DNA of 58,161 nt from JAAFIP01 sp031428975 (GTDB lineage Bacteria; Pseudomonadota; Gammaproteobacteria; Burkholderiales; Burkholderiaceae_C), in NCBI GenBank assembly GCA_031428975.1, contig JANOYR010000067.1:1-58161 (forward strand), given 5' to 3'. Below are positions 1 to 7,419 of this stretch, one piece after another. The position numbers were made by a program, and so were the translations under genes. Each line of letters starts with the position of its first letter. The stretch's first letter is position 1. Under the pieces are notes generated by a model. The model had not been told where the DNA came from. It saw nothing but the letters and a program-made list of their open reading frames with translations, and did no database searches.

Positions 1-209
1 CCCATGTTTTGCAGCTTGTCTTTGAGTTCGATCTCTTTAGCAACCGACACGCCGTCTTTGGTGACGGTAGGTGCGCCAAACGAGCGCTCTAGCACTACGT
101 TGCGGCCTTTAGGGCCTAGGGTTACTTTAACTGCGTTGGCCAGGATGTTCACACCCTCGACCATGCGTGCGCGGGCTTCGCCGCCGAAAACTACGTCTTT
201 TGCTGCCAT
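1..209 (-). CDS. groEL: Chaperonin GroEL, N-terminal part (truncated by window edge)
   Basis: This is the first ~69 codons of the 60 kDa chaperonin GroEL, which forms the double-ring folding chamber with GroES in the cytoplasm. The start MAAKDVVFGGEAR is the classic GroEL N-terminus, and VKVTLGPKGRNVVLE with TKDGVSVAKEIEL is the conserved nucleotide-binding equatorial segment. The ATG at 207-209 follows AGGAG by a normal distance. The gene lies 84 bp downstream of groES and is read in the same direction, so the two form the usual groESL operon. The rest lies outside the window to the left. Confidence 0.97.
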   Translation of the reverse strand, partial: MAAKDVVFGGEARARMVEGVNILANAVKVTLGPKGRNVVLERSFGAPTVTKDGVSVAKEIELKDKLQNM

Positions 210-293
210 GTTAGGCTCCTAAAAATAATAAATTTAATCAGTTGAGGACAGAGCGAAACGGCGCTTTGCGCGTCGTTCGGTCTGTCCCGCAAA

Positions 294-593
294 TTAGTTG
301 GTTTCAACCACGGCGAAGAGGTCTTCTTCTTTCATCACCAAGAGTTCGTCGCCAGCGATTTTGACGGTTTGGCCAGAGTATTTGCCAAACAACACGCGGT
401 CGCCGACCTTCACGTTCATGGCTTGCACTTCGCCTTTGTCGTTTTTGCGGCCAGGGCCCACAGCCAGCACTTCGCCTTGGTCAGGCTTCTCAGCGGCTGC
501 GTCCGGAATCACGATGCCAGAGGCGGTTTTGGTTTCGCTGTCCACGCGTTTCACGATCACGCGGTCTGCCAAGGGGCGTAGTTTCATTGTCAT
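294..593 (-). CDS. groES: Co-chaperonin GroES
   Basis: This 99-residue protein caps the GroEL chamber as a heptameric lid. It has the full GroES layout: N-terminal MKLRPLADRVIVKR, the mobile-loop region around TKTASGIVIPD that binds GroEL, and the C-terminal GDELLVMKEEDLFAVVE. Two N-terminal Met codons (MTMKLRPL) are possible starts; MKLRPL at 587 is the more usual one. It is the first gene of groESL and is preceded by a sigma32-like promoter and a CIRCE operator, so it should respond to both heat-shock sigma factor and HrcA. Confidence 0.98.
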   Translation of the reverse strand: MTMKLRPLADRVIVKRVDSETKTASGIVIPDAAAEKPDQGEVLAVGPGRKNDKGEVQAMNVKVGDRVLFGKYSGQTVKIAGDELLVMKEEDLFAVVETN

Positions 594-693
594 TGCATCT
601 CCTAAGATAGTAGCAAGTGGTTAAAAATTCAGAGCGCACCCAGCATTGGGCGGCTACAAATCGCCGAGGGGAGTGCTAAACCACAAAAAGTTG

Positions 694-720
694 TTAGCAC
701 TCACGTCCTACGAGTGCTAA
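694..720 (-). promoter_or_regulatory. CIRCE operator (HrcA binding site) of groESL
   Basis: The site is a perfect TTAGCACTC-N9-GAGTGCTAA inverted repeat, which is the canonical CIRCE element bound by the repressor HrcA. It sits directly downstream of the groES promoter, so bound HrcA would block transcription initiation. A further exact half-site GAGTGCTAA lies at 671-679, nearer to groES, and pairs in inverted orientation with the left arm of the full element. Confidence 0.95.
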
Positions 721-750
721 TGATAAGGGTTTTTCTGGGGATTTCAAGGG
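721..750 (-). promoter_or_regulatory. groESL promoter, sigma32-like with overlapping sigma70-like reading
   Basis: On the minus strand CCCTTGAA is followed after 13 bp by CCCTTATCA. This fits the sigma32 pattern CCCTTGAA-N13/15-CCCCATNT with a weaker -10. The same bases also read as TTGAAA-N16-TATCAT, a plausible sigma70 promoter. The CIRCE operator begins immediately downstream. What is seen is the motif pair and spacing; dual control by RpoH and HrcA is inferred. Confidence 0.75.
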
Positions 751-946
751 CGGGTCAGTCATAGTCGCTTGAAAGTTAGGGTTTTGACGGATCAGCAGAT
801 GGGCTTGGGCGCTGTGAGCAATGGGCGCAGAGGCGACAGTGCGCCTTGAATTTCCAGCTAACAATCTGTGTTTAGCTACCGCTACGTGTTGTGGCTGGCG
901 CATTGCTGGCACACGTTAACTCGAATTTCAAACCAGAAAGCCTTCT

Positions 947-1717
947 ATGAACGACCTTTTCTCTCTCTCCGGCCGCGTGGCCATTGTCACTGGCGGCTCA
1001 CGCGGCATTGGCCGCATGGTTGCGGCTGGTTTTCTCAAATCGGGTGCACGGGTGTATATTTGCGCCCGAAAAGCCAAAGAATGCGATGCCACGGCGGCGC
1101 AATTATCGGCTTTGGGGCACTGCACCAGCCTGCCGGGCGATGTGTCCACGCCAGCGGGCATTGCCGATTTGGTGGCGCGTTTTAGGGCGCTTGAGCCCAA
1201 GTTGGACATTTTGGTGAACAACGCGGGCGCGGCGTGGGGCGCGGCGTTTGCTGATTTTCCTGAGGCAGGCTGGGACAAAGTGGTGGACTTGAACATGAAA
1301 ACCCCGTTTTTCCTGACCCAAGCTCTGCACCAAGACCTGCTGGCGGGCGCGGCCAGCGGCCACGCGGCCAAGGTGATCAACATCGCCTCGATTGACGGCG
1401 TGTCGGTGAATCCGCAAGAAACCTACTCTTATGCCGCTAGCAAGGCCGGCTTGATCCACCTCACCCGCCGCATGGCACTGCGCTTGGCACCGGACGGCAT
1501 CATCGTCACAGCCATAGCTCCCGGCGCATTCGCCTCCGACATGAACCGCGATGCCCGCGACCATGGCGAGGAGGTGTCTAAGCGCATCCCCATGGGCCGC
1601 GTGGGGGTAGACGACGATATGGCCGGTGCGGCGATTTATCTGGCCTCACGCGCAGGCGACTATGTGGTGGGCTCCACCTTGGTGGTGGACGGCGGTGTGA
1701 CGCACGCGCGTGGTTAA
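947..1717 (+). CDS. SDR-family NAD(P)-dependent oxidoreductase
   Basis: This 256-residue protein is a classical short-chain dehydrogenase/reductase with a Rossmann fold. It shows the cofactor motif TGGSRGIG near residue 13, the NNAG motif near residue 90, the catalytic Ser in NIASIDG, and the YAASK active-site motif near residue 163. The C-terminal GSTLVVDGG is typical of FabG-like reductases. The substrate cannot be told; FabG-like enzymes act on 3-oxoacyl or related ketones, and the VSVNPQETYSYAASK segment resembles the RhlG-type subgroup. It stands alone on the plus strand, and its stop overlaps that of the convergent glutaredoxin-like gene by 3 bp. Confidence 0.9.
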   Translation: MNDLFSLSGRVAIVTGGSRGIGRMVAAGFLKSGARVYICARKAKECDATAAQLSALGHCTSLPGDVSTPAGIADLVARFRALEPKLDILVNNAGAAWGAAFADFPEAGWDKVVDLNMKTPFFLTQALHQDLLAGAASGHAAKVINIASIDGVSVNPQETYSYAASKAGLIHLTRRMALRLAPDGIIVTAIAPGAFASDMNRDARDHGEEVSKRIPMGRVGVDDDMAGAAIYLASRAGDYVVGSTLVVDGGVTHARG

Positions 1718-2079
1718 CCCAACAGTGTTTTCAACTCGCCTTTGTCCATCAGCTTGATCAAATCGTTGGCCCCGCCCACGAGCTGGCCTTTGACAAACAC
1801 CATCGGAAAGCTGGGCCAGCCACACCACATTTTGAGTGCGGTGCGGGGACGCCAGTTGTTGAAATAGTTGCCGTATTCCATGTAATGGTAGGGCTGGCCT
1901 GCGGCATCGAGCGCTTTACGCGCCTTTTTGGGAAACGGGTTCATGCCCATGCCCACCACCACCACGGGGTGCTGGGCAATGGCGGCTTGCACTTCTTGCA
2001 CAATGCCGTGTTCGTGGTTGGCCACCACAGCGCACACGGCGGGGTGGATCTGGGATTCGTCTAGGTGGGCGCGTGGCAT
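1714..2079 (-). CDS. Glutaredoxin-like protein lacking the CxxC/CGFS active site
   Basis: This 121-residue protein has a glutaredoxin-type thioredoxin fold: beta strand HPVVVVGMG, helix KKARKALDAAG, then WPSFPMVFVKGQLVGGANDLIKLMDKGEL, which contains the cis-Pro loop and the glutathione-binding GG-D segment of Grx4-like monothiol glutaredoxins. Where the redox Cys should be, the sequence reads MGMNPFPKKAR, so both active-site cysteines are missing. A Cys remains in MWCGWPSFP next to the cis-Pro. It may bind glutathione or act as a scaffold and not as a redox enzyme. The gene converges on the SDR gene, and the two stop codons overlap. Confidence 0.75.
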   Translation of the reverse strand: MPRAHLDESQIHPAVCAVVANHEHGIVQEVQAAIAQHPVVVVGMGMNPFPKKARKALDAAGQPYHYMEYGNYFNNWRPRTALKMWCGWPSFPMVFVKGQLVGGANDLIKLMDKGELKTLLG

Positions 2080-2140
2080 GGTTGGGGGCTTTCTGTGGGT
2101 GGAGTGGGGTTTGATCGTAACTCAGGGTTTAAGCCGAACA

Positions 2141-2290
2141 GCCGAATACCGGACTTCTGGACGCAGAGGGCGTGAAGGTTACGCAAAAGACGCAAAAGGG
2201 ATACCAAAAAGGGGGAAAGACGTGCATTTATGAAAAATAGTGGCAATGTCACCGGCGTATGGTCATTCTGCGCTATAAATAATGTAGTAT
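2141..2290 (+). repeat. Interspersed repeat copy 1 (module A + module B)
   Basis: Module A covers about 2141-2208, with the ACGC-phased purine-rich units and the end ATACCAAAA. Module B covers about 2242-2288, with CAATGTCACCGG, ATGGTCAT and GCTATAAAT. It lies between the divergently oriented glutaredoxin-like gene and the sigma54 activator. It matches the copies at 5579, 13590, 30012 and 54547. Confidence 0.9.
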
Positions 2291-2644
2291 TTGCAAGCAT
2301 TTACAGGTTTATGTGCAGGTGTAATCTAGGTGCCTAGGTAGATGTAAACGCTCTGCAATTCACCCAGAAGGCAGCCAGCAATTCCATCGGGCTGGGTTGC
2401 CCCCACAAACCAAGTATCCCAAGCGTGCAGTGGGTGACCTGGTTTTTCGCAGTGGTTTTCGCGATGTACGCAAGGCAACCCTTAGGCCATGCGACTTTCT
2501 TGCGCAGTCCGAGGGCCGACCAGCCCTCAGCCATGAGCGAAAAAGAGCGGAGTAAAAATCAGACCACCCACTGCATGCGCCACCAAGCCCCTAGTGCTCC
2601 TAACACAACAAAAGCAAAGCAAGCCAAAGCGTTACCATACCCTG
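2291..2644. other. Intergenic stretch without a recognised gene
   Basis: About 350 bp separate the repeat from the activator gene. Short open frames exist on both strands, but none has a recognisable product or a good ribosome binding site. One inverted repeat (TGCAGTGGGTG at 2426-2436 and its complement at 2565-2575) is visible with 128 bp between the arms. The promoter of the activator gene should lie here, but I could not identify it. Confidence 0.5.
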
Positions 2645-4186
2645 ATGAGCACCCCCGAGCCCCTTCCGCGCGACGCGGCCAGCATTTTGGCGCTGGCGGC
2701 GCGTTCTATGTTTGGCTTGTTTGCCAACGCCAGCCAAGGCATGATTCTGGTGGACAAGCAGGCGCGGGTGGTGTGGGTAAACGAACAGTACAAACGCTTT
2801 TTGCCTGCGCTGGGCTTTGAAAGGGCCGAGGATTTTGTCGGTCACCCGGTCGCCAGTGTGGTGCAAAACACGCAAATGCACCAAGTGCTAGAGACTGGCA
2901 AGCCGATTTTGCTGGACTTGCTGACCAACCGCGCGGGCACATTTGTGGTCAGCCGCATCCCGCTGCGCGATGCAGCGGGCGAGGTGATTGGGGCGCTGGG
3001 CATTGTGCTGTTTGACCATGCCGAGACGAATTTGCAGCCGCTGGTGGGCAAATTTGAGCTCTTGCAGCGCGACCTAGACGACGCGCGGCGCGAGCTGGCC
3101 AGCCAGCGCATTCGCAGCATGGGCCACAGCAAGCTGGGTTTGCGCCAATCCAAATACACCTTTGCCAGCTTTGTGGGCACCAGCCCAGCGGCTGTTGAGG
3201 TGAAGCGCCATGCGCGGCGGGCAGCGCAGTCAAGCAGCCCCGTCTTGCTGCTGGGCGAAACGGGCACCGGCAAAGAGCTGCTGGCGCACGCCATCCATGC
3301 AGCTTCGGCGCGGTCGGGCAAGGCCTTTATCAGCATCAACATTGCCGCCGTGCCTGACACGCTGCTAGAGGCCGAATTTTTTGGTGTCGCACCGGGCGCT
3401 TACACGGGCGCAGACCGCAAGGGGCGCGACGGCAAATTCCGCTTAGCCGATGGCGGCAGCCTTTTTTTAGACGAAATTGGCGATATGCCGCTCAGCCTGC
3501 AAGCCAAGCTGCTGCGCGCTTTGCAAGAAGGCGAGGTCGAGCCACTGGGTTCCAACAAGCTGATTGCCTTTGATGCGCGGGTTATCGCCGCCACCTCGCG
3601 CGATTTGGCCGCGCTGGTGCGCAGCGGCAAATTCCGCGAGGATTTGTATTACCGACTCAACGTCTTGCCCATTCGGGTGCCGCCGCTGCGCGAGCGCCAA
3701 AGCGATATTGCAGCGCTGGTTGAGGTGCTGGGCGAAGACATGGCGCTGCGCGGCGGTGGGCAGCCGCCCGAGCTGAGCGTTGAGGCGCTGGCGCTGCTTG
3801 AGGCGCAGGTTTGGCGCGGCAATATCCGCGAGCTGCGCAACTTGCTAGAGCAAGCCGTCATGCGCAGCGATTCGCAACTTGTCACCGCGAAACTGGTGGC
3901 CCAGTTGCTTGCAGAGGCAGGGGTGGAGCGGCTGCTGCCCGCCGCGCCGCTTACCGCACCCGCCGATACAGCGCTGCCACCTGCCCCTGCTTTCGCGGGC
4001 CAAACCGTGCCCGCAGAGCCAAGCCGCGCCGCCTGCTTGCCTCTGGCCGAGCAACTGGCCCAAGTAGAGCGGCTGGCCATTGCCGATGCGCTGACGGCCA
4101 CACGCGGCAACAAAGCTGCAGCCGCCAAAGAATTGGGGCTCTCGCGTGCGACACTTTATGCGCGTATGAAATTGTTTAATATTTAG
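2645..4186 (+). CDS. Sigma54-dependent transcriptional activator with PAS sensor domain
   Basis: This 513-residue bacterial enhancer-binding protein has three parts. An N-terminal PAS-like sensor spans roughly residues 20-130 (MILVDKQARVVWVNEQYKRF). A AAA+ sigma54-interaction domain has Walker A GETGTGKE near residue 204, the sigma54-contact loop GAYTGA near 251 (F replaced by Y, which is tolerated in the family) and Walker B LFLDEIGD. The C-terminus is a Fis-type helix-turn-helix (KAAAAKELGLSRATLYARMK). The start MSTPEPLPRD was preferred over an upstream in-frame ATG at 2594 because homologous proteins start close to the PAS domain, although no strong Shine-Dalgarno is visible. A sigma54 promoter stands just downstream, so it probably controls the importer operon in response to a small ligand sensed by PAS. 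Confidence 0.92.
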   Translation: MSTPEPLPRDAASILALAARSMFGLFANASQGMILVDKQARVVWVNEQYKRFLPALGFERAEDFVGHPVASVVQNTQMHQVLETGKPILLDLLTNRAGTFVVSRIPLRDAAGEVIGALGIVLFDHAETNLQPLVGKFELLQRDLDDARRELASQRIRSMGHSKLGLRQSKYTFASFVGTSPAAVEVKRHARRAAQSSSPVLLLGETGTGKELLAHAIHAASARSGKAFISINIAAVPDTLLEAEFFGVAPGAYTGADRKGRDGKFRLADGGSLFLDEIGDMPLSLQAKLLRALQEGEVEPLGSNKLIAFDARVIAATSRDLAALVRSGKFREDLYYRLNVLPIRVPPLRERQSDIAALVEVLGEDMALRGGGQPPELSVEALALLEAQVWRGNIRELRNLLEQAVMRSDSQLVTAKLVAQLLAEAGVERLLPAAPLTAPADTALPPAPAFAGQTVPAEPSRAACLPLAEQLAQVERLAIADALTATRGNKAAAAKELGLSRATLYARMKLFNI

Positions 4187-4197
4187 TCATATGTATA

Positions 4198-4297
4198 AAA
4201 TTAATGCAAATAAAATGCATGAAATTAATGCAAATTTTTACAAAATAAAAAATTAACCAATTAAATCAATGGCTTAAAAGCTGGCACGTATTCTGCA
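4198..4297 (+). promoter_or_regulatory. Sigma54 promoter with candidate enhancer repeats and IHF site
   Basis: TGGCACG-N4-CTGCA at 4282-4297 has GG and GC exactly 10 bp apart, the sigma54 (-24/-12) signature. Upstream, the 14-mer AAATTAATGCAAAT occurs twice exactly (4198-4211 and 4222-4235), roughly 75-110 bp before the expected transcription start, where an activator should bind. AATCAATGGCTTA at 4264-4276 fits the IHF consensus WATCAA-N4-TTR. The next gene starts at 4342. The motifs are seen; the assignment of the repeats to the adjacent activator is inferred. Confidence 0.85.
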
Positions 4298-4341
4298 AAG
4301 TATACGCATCCCTTTGTAACCCTTTGACTATTGGAGACAAC

Positions 4342-5541
4342 ATGACCCGTCGACATGCAATCACGCGCACCGCGCTCACTTGTGGCGCAGTTGCCATGGC
4401 TTTGGCTGGTTCTTTGGCATTTGCCCAAGACAAAACCATCAAAATTGCCCATATTTACAGCAAAACCGGCCCGCTAGAAGCCTATGGCAAGCAAACCGCC
4501 ACGGGCTTCATGATGGGTTTGGACTACGCCACAGGCGGCACCATGGTGGTGGCGGGCAAAAAGCTGGTGGTGATTGAAAAAGACGACCAAGGCAAACCCG
4601 ACTTGGGCAAAAGCCTGTTGGCTGCCGCCTATGGCGACGACAAAGCCGACTTGGCTGTGGGTCCCACCGCTTCGCCCGTGGCGCTGGCTATGCTGCCTGT
4701 GGCCGAAGAATACAAAAAGATTTTGCTGGTAGAGCCCGCTGTAGCGGATTCCATCACGGGGGAAAAATGGAACAAATACATTTTCCGCACGGGGCGCAAC
4801 AGCTCGCAAGACGCGATTGCCAACGCCGTAGCGCTGGACAAAGCAGGCATCACCATTGCCACCATGGCGCAAGATTCGGCCTTTGGCCGCGACGGTGTGA
4901 AAGCCTTCAAAGAAGCCATCAAAAAAGCCAAACTGGTGCACGAAGAATACCTGCCGCCCGCCACCTCTGACTTCACCGCAGGCGGTCAGCGCCTGATCGA
5001 CAAGCTTAAAGACGTGCCCGGCCGCAAGGTGATTTTCATCATTTGGGCAGGCGGCAACCCATTCAAAGTGGCCGACATGGACCTCAAACGCCACGGCATC
5101 GAGATTGCGACGGGCGGCAACATTTTGCCCGCTATGGCCGCTTACAAACAGTTCCCCGGCATGGAAGGCGCAGCCTACTATTACTTTGGAATGCCTAAAA
5201 ACCCCATCAACGAAGCCTTGGTTTCGCGCCACTACAGCCAGTTCAAATCGCCGCCAGACTTTTTCACGGCAGGCGGCTTCTCGGCGGCTATGGCCGTGGT
5301 GACCGCGCTTAAAAAATCCAATGGTGATGCAGCAGCCAACACCCTGATCAAAACCATGGAAGGCATGAGTTTTGATACCCCCAAAGGAAAAATGACCTTC
5401 AGAGCCGAAGACCACCAAGCCATGCAAAGCATGTACCACTTCAAAATCAAGGTAGACCCCGCATTTGCATGGGGTGTGCCAGAGCTGGTGCGCGAGATCA
5501 AGGCCGAAGAAATGGCAATTCCTATTCGTAACAAGCGCTGA
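4342..5541 (+). CDS. Periplasmic substrate-binding protein of a branched-chain amino acid/amide type ABC importer
   Basis: This 399-residue protein belongs to the Leu/Ile/Val-binding (HAAT) family, which delivers a ligand to LivHMGF-type permeases. It starts with a signal peptide (MTRRHAITRTAL, hydrophobic stretch, cleavage after AFA at about residue 28). The mature start KTIKIAHIYSKTGPLEAYGKQ and the segment LAVGPTASPVALAMLPVAEE are typical of the family. The ATG at 4342 has GGAG upstream; an in-frame ATG 18 bp earlier is less likely. Its sigma54 promoter and the PAS-type activator suggest a regulated nutrient. Relatives transport aromatic acids, amides or amino acids, so the ligand is not known. 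Confidence 0.92.
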   Translation: MTRRHAITRTALTCGAVAMALAGSLAFAQDKTIKIAHIYSKTGPLEAYGKQTATGFMMGLDYATGGTMVVAGKKLVVIEKDDQGKPDLGKSLLAAAYGDDKADLAVGPTASPVALAMLPVAEEYKKILLVEPAVADSITGEKWNKYIFRTGRNSSQDAIANAVALDKAGITIATMAQDSAFGRDGVKAFKEAIKKAKLVHEEYLPPATSDFTAGGQRLIDKLKDVPGRKVIFIIWAGGNPFKVADMDLKRHGIEIATGGNILPAMAAYKQFPGMEGAAYYYFGMPKNPINEALVSRHYSQFKSPPDFFTAGGFSAAMAVVTALKKSNGDAAANTLIKTMEGMSFDTPKGKMTFRAEDHQAMQSMYHFKIKVDPAFAWGVPELVREIKAEEMAIPIRNKR

Positions 5542-5578
5542 ACTTCGTTAAAGGTCTGGCAGTTTTAATACAGAACTG

Positions 5579-5806
5579 CCGGACGCAGAGGACGCAAAAG
5601 TTACGCAGAAGACGCAAAAGGAATACCAAAACTATATTCGACAATTTCCCTATAGAAATTTGGTCAATGTCACCGTAATATAGTCATATATAGCTATTAA
5701 ATTAATAGCTAATTTAAATATATTTATGTGACATCAGTTTAAAATTTGGTATTTTTCGGCTGTTCTTTTGCGTCTTCTGCGTAACTTTTGCGCCCTCTGC
5801 GTCCGG
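5579..5806 (+). repeat. Interspersed repeat copy 2 (A - B - inverted A)
   Basis: Module A at 5579-5632 and an inverted module A at 5746-5806 flank a module B at about 5662-5712. The two A arms are complementary over about 50 bp and could fold into a long stem. Inside B, TAGCTATTA and TAATAGCTA form a small hairpin. The element fills the 310 bp gap between the binding-protein gene and the ATPase gene. It could act as a processing or attenuation point that leaves more mRNA for the binding protein than for the membrane parts. Confidence 0.92.
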
Positions 5807-5851
5807 CCAAGTCCGCCCCCGTCCCCACCCTAAGCCAAAACAACCCACCAC

Positions 5852-6697
5852 ATGCTGCAAACAAAAAACCTCACCGTTAAATTTGGTGGCCACATAGCCG
5901 TCAATGCCGTGAGCTGTGCGTTTGAGCCGGGCACGCTCACGGCCATTGTGGGGCCTAATGGGGCTGGCAAGACGACTTATTTCAACTTGATTTCAGGGCA
6001 GATCAAAGCAAGCAGCGGCGAGGTGTATTTAAACAACCAAAGCCTTGCGGGCCTGAGCCCATCGGCACGCACGCGGGCGGGGCTGGGCAGGGCGTTTCAG
6101 TTGACCAATTTGTTTCCCAACTTGACAGTTTTAGAGAACGTGCGTTTGGCGGTGCAAGCCACCCGCAGCGGCAAGCATTTGCGCGGCTTGAATTTGTGGA
6201 GTATTTGGAGCGACCATGCGGCCCTGACGCAACGCGCCCGCGAGGTGCTACATGCCGTCTCGATGGAGGGCAAGCAGGAGGCCTTGGTGGCCAGCTTGCC
6301 GCATGGGGATCAGCGCAAACTGGAAGTGGCGTTGCTCATGGCCTTGGAGTCAGATGTGTTCATGTTTGACGAGCCCACCGCAGGCATGAGTTCCGACGAA
6401 GCGCCAGTGATTCTCAATTTGATTCGCGCCCTGAAGGCCGACAAATCCAAAACTATTTTATTGGTGGAGCACAAAATGGACGTGGTGCGCGAGCTGGCCG
6501 ACCGCATCATTGTGCTGCACAACGGTGCGCTGGTGGCCGATGGCGAGCCCGCTGCGGTGATTGCATCGCCGATTGTGCAGGAGGCGTATTTGGGTATTAG
6601 CGCCACGAACTCCACTGCCGATCTATCGAAGCCAGCACAGCCGCACGAAACAGTCTCCGTGCTCCAGTTACCCGCACAGACGGGGGCTACGCCATGA
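5852..6697 (+). CDS. livG: ABC importer ATPase, LivG type
   Basis: This 281-residue cytoplasmic ATPase powers the importer together with the LivF-type subunit. Walker A is GPNGAGKTT (residues 34-42). The signature region reads LPHGDQRKLEVALLMA, the LivG variant of LSGGQ, and Walker B is VFMFDEPTAGM. The N-terminal KFGGHIAVNAV is typical of LivG. An extra ~30-residue tail after the conserved EEAYLG-like end (QEAYLGISATN) is poorly conserved. The stop overlaps the next gene in ATGA, so translation is coupled. The symbol is by family only; the substrate need not be leucine. Confidence 0.93.
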   Translation: MLQTKNLTVKFGGHIAVNAVSCAFEPGTLTAIVGPNGAGKTTYFNLISGQIKASSGEVYLNNQSLAGLSPSARTRAGLGRAFQLTNLFPNLTVLENVRLAVQATRSGKHLRGLNLWSIWSDHAALTQRAREVLHAVSMEGKQEALVASLPHGDQRKLEVALLMALESDVFMFDEPTAGMSSDEAPVILNLIRALKADKSKTILLVEHKMDVVRELADRIIVLHNGALVADGEPAAVIASPIVQEAYLGISATNSTADLSKPAQPHETVSVLQLPAQTGATP

Positions 6698-7419
6698 GCG
6701 ACGTATTGTTGACACTCCAAGGCGTGCACACCCACATCGGGGCGTACCATATTTTGCACGGCGTGGATTTGCATGTACCGCGCGGCCAACTCACCATGCT
6801 TTTGGGGCGCAACGGCGCTGGCAAAACTACCACCCTGCGGACCATCATGGGTCTGTGGCAGGCCAGCAGCGGCAGTGTGCAATTTGGACAAAAGGCCATC
6901 ACACACCTACCCACGCCCGACATTGCCCAGCTGGGCATTGCCTATGTGCCCGAAGCCATGGGCATCTTTGCCGACCTGACGGTGAAAGAAAACATGCTGC
7001 TGGCCGCACGCCTAGCTAAGCACGCAGGGCAAATGGACGAGGTACGGTTGAAATGGATTTTTTCGCTTTTTCCGGCGGTAGAAAAGTTTTGGAACCACCC
7101 CGCAGGCAAGCTCTCGGGCGGCCAAAAGCAAATGCTGGCGGTGGCGCGTGCCATTGTTGAGCCGCGTGCATTGTTGATTGTGGACGAGCCCAGCAAAGGC
7201 CTTGCGCCGGCCATTATCAACAACATGATCGACGCATTCGCCCAACTCAAGGCCACGGGCACCACCATTTTGTTGGTGGAGCAAAACATCCACTTTGCCA
7301 AGCGCTTGGGCGACCACGTGGCCGTCATGGACAATGGGCGCGTGGTGCATGCTGGCGCAATGCAAGCGCTGGCCGAAGACGCAGCGCTACAAAAATCATT
7401 GCTGGGACTGGCCATATGA
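6694..7419 (+). CDS. livF: ABC importer ATPase, LivF type
   Basis: This 241-residue protein is the second ATPase of the importer. Walker A is GRNGAGKTT (38-46), the signature is LSGGQKQMLAVARA (about 139), Walker B is LLIVDEPSKGLAP, and the H-loop lies in ILLVEQNIHFAKRL. The DEPSKGLAP sequence is characteristic of LivF. It overlaps livG upstream (ATGA at 6694) and livH downstream (ATGA at 7416), so the genes are one transcript. Confidence 0.94.
   Translation: MSDVLLTLQGVHTHIGAYHILHGVDLHVPRGQLTMLLGRNGAGKTTTLRTIMGLWQASSGSVQFGQKAITHLPTPDIAQLGIAYVPEAMGIFADLTVKENMLLAARLAKHAGQMDEVRLKWIFSLFPAVEKFWNHPAGKLSGGQKQMLAVARAIVEPRALLIVDEPSKGLAPAIINNMIDAFAQLKATGTTILLVEQNIHFAKRLGDHVAVMDNGRVVHAGAMQALAEDAALQKSLLGLAI

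Noticed and set aside
2334..2534. 66-codon open frame on the minus strand upstream of the sigma54 activator
   Set aside because: No similarity that I recognise, no good ribosome site, and it lies in a gap that must hold the activator promoter.
2426..2575. Inverted repeat TGCAGTGGGTG / CACCCACTGCA as a mobile element boundary
   Set aside because: Only 11 bp arms 128 bp apart, with no gene between and no target duplication; it could be chance.
4190..4260. AT-rich region before the importer as a B-module copy
   Set aside because: It contains GTCATAT but lacks the CAATGTCACCGT core and the hairpin; the two exact 14-mers are better explained as activator sites.
4474..5439. Long open frame (321 codons) on the minus strand opposite the binding-protein gene
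   Set aside because: It is a shadow of the codon bias of the plus-strand gene; it has no recognisable product and no ribosome site.
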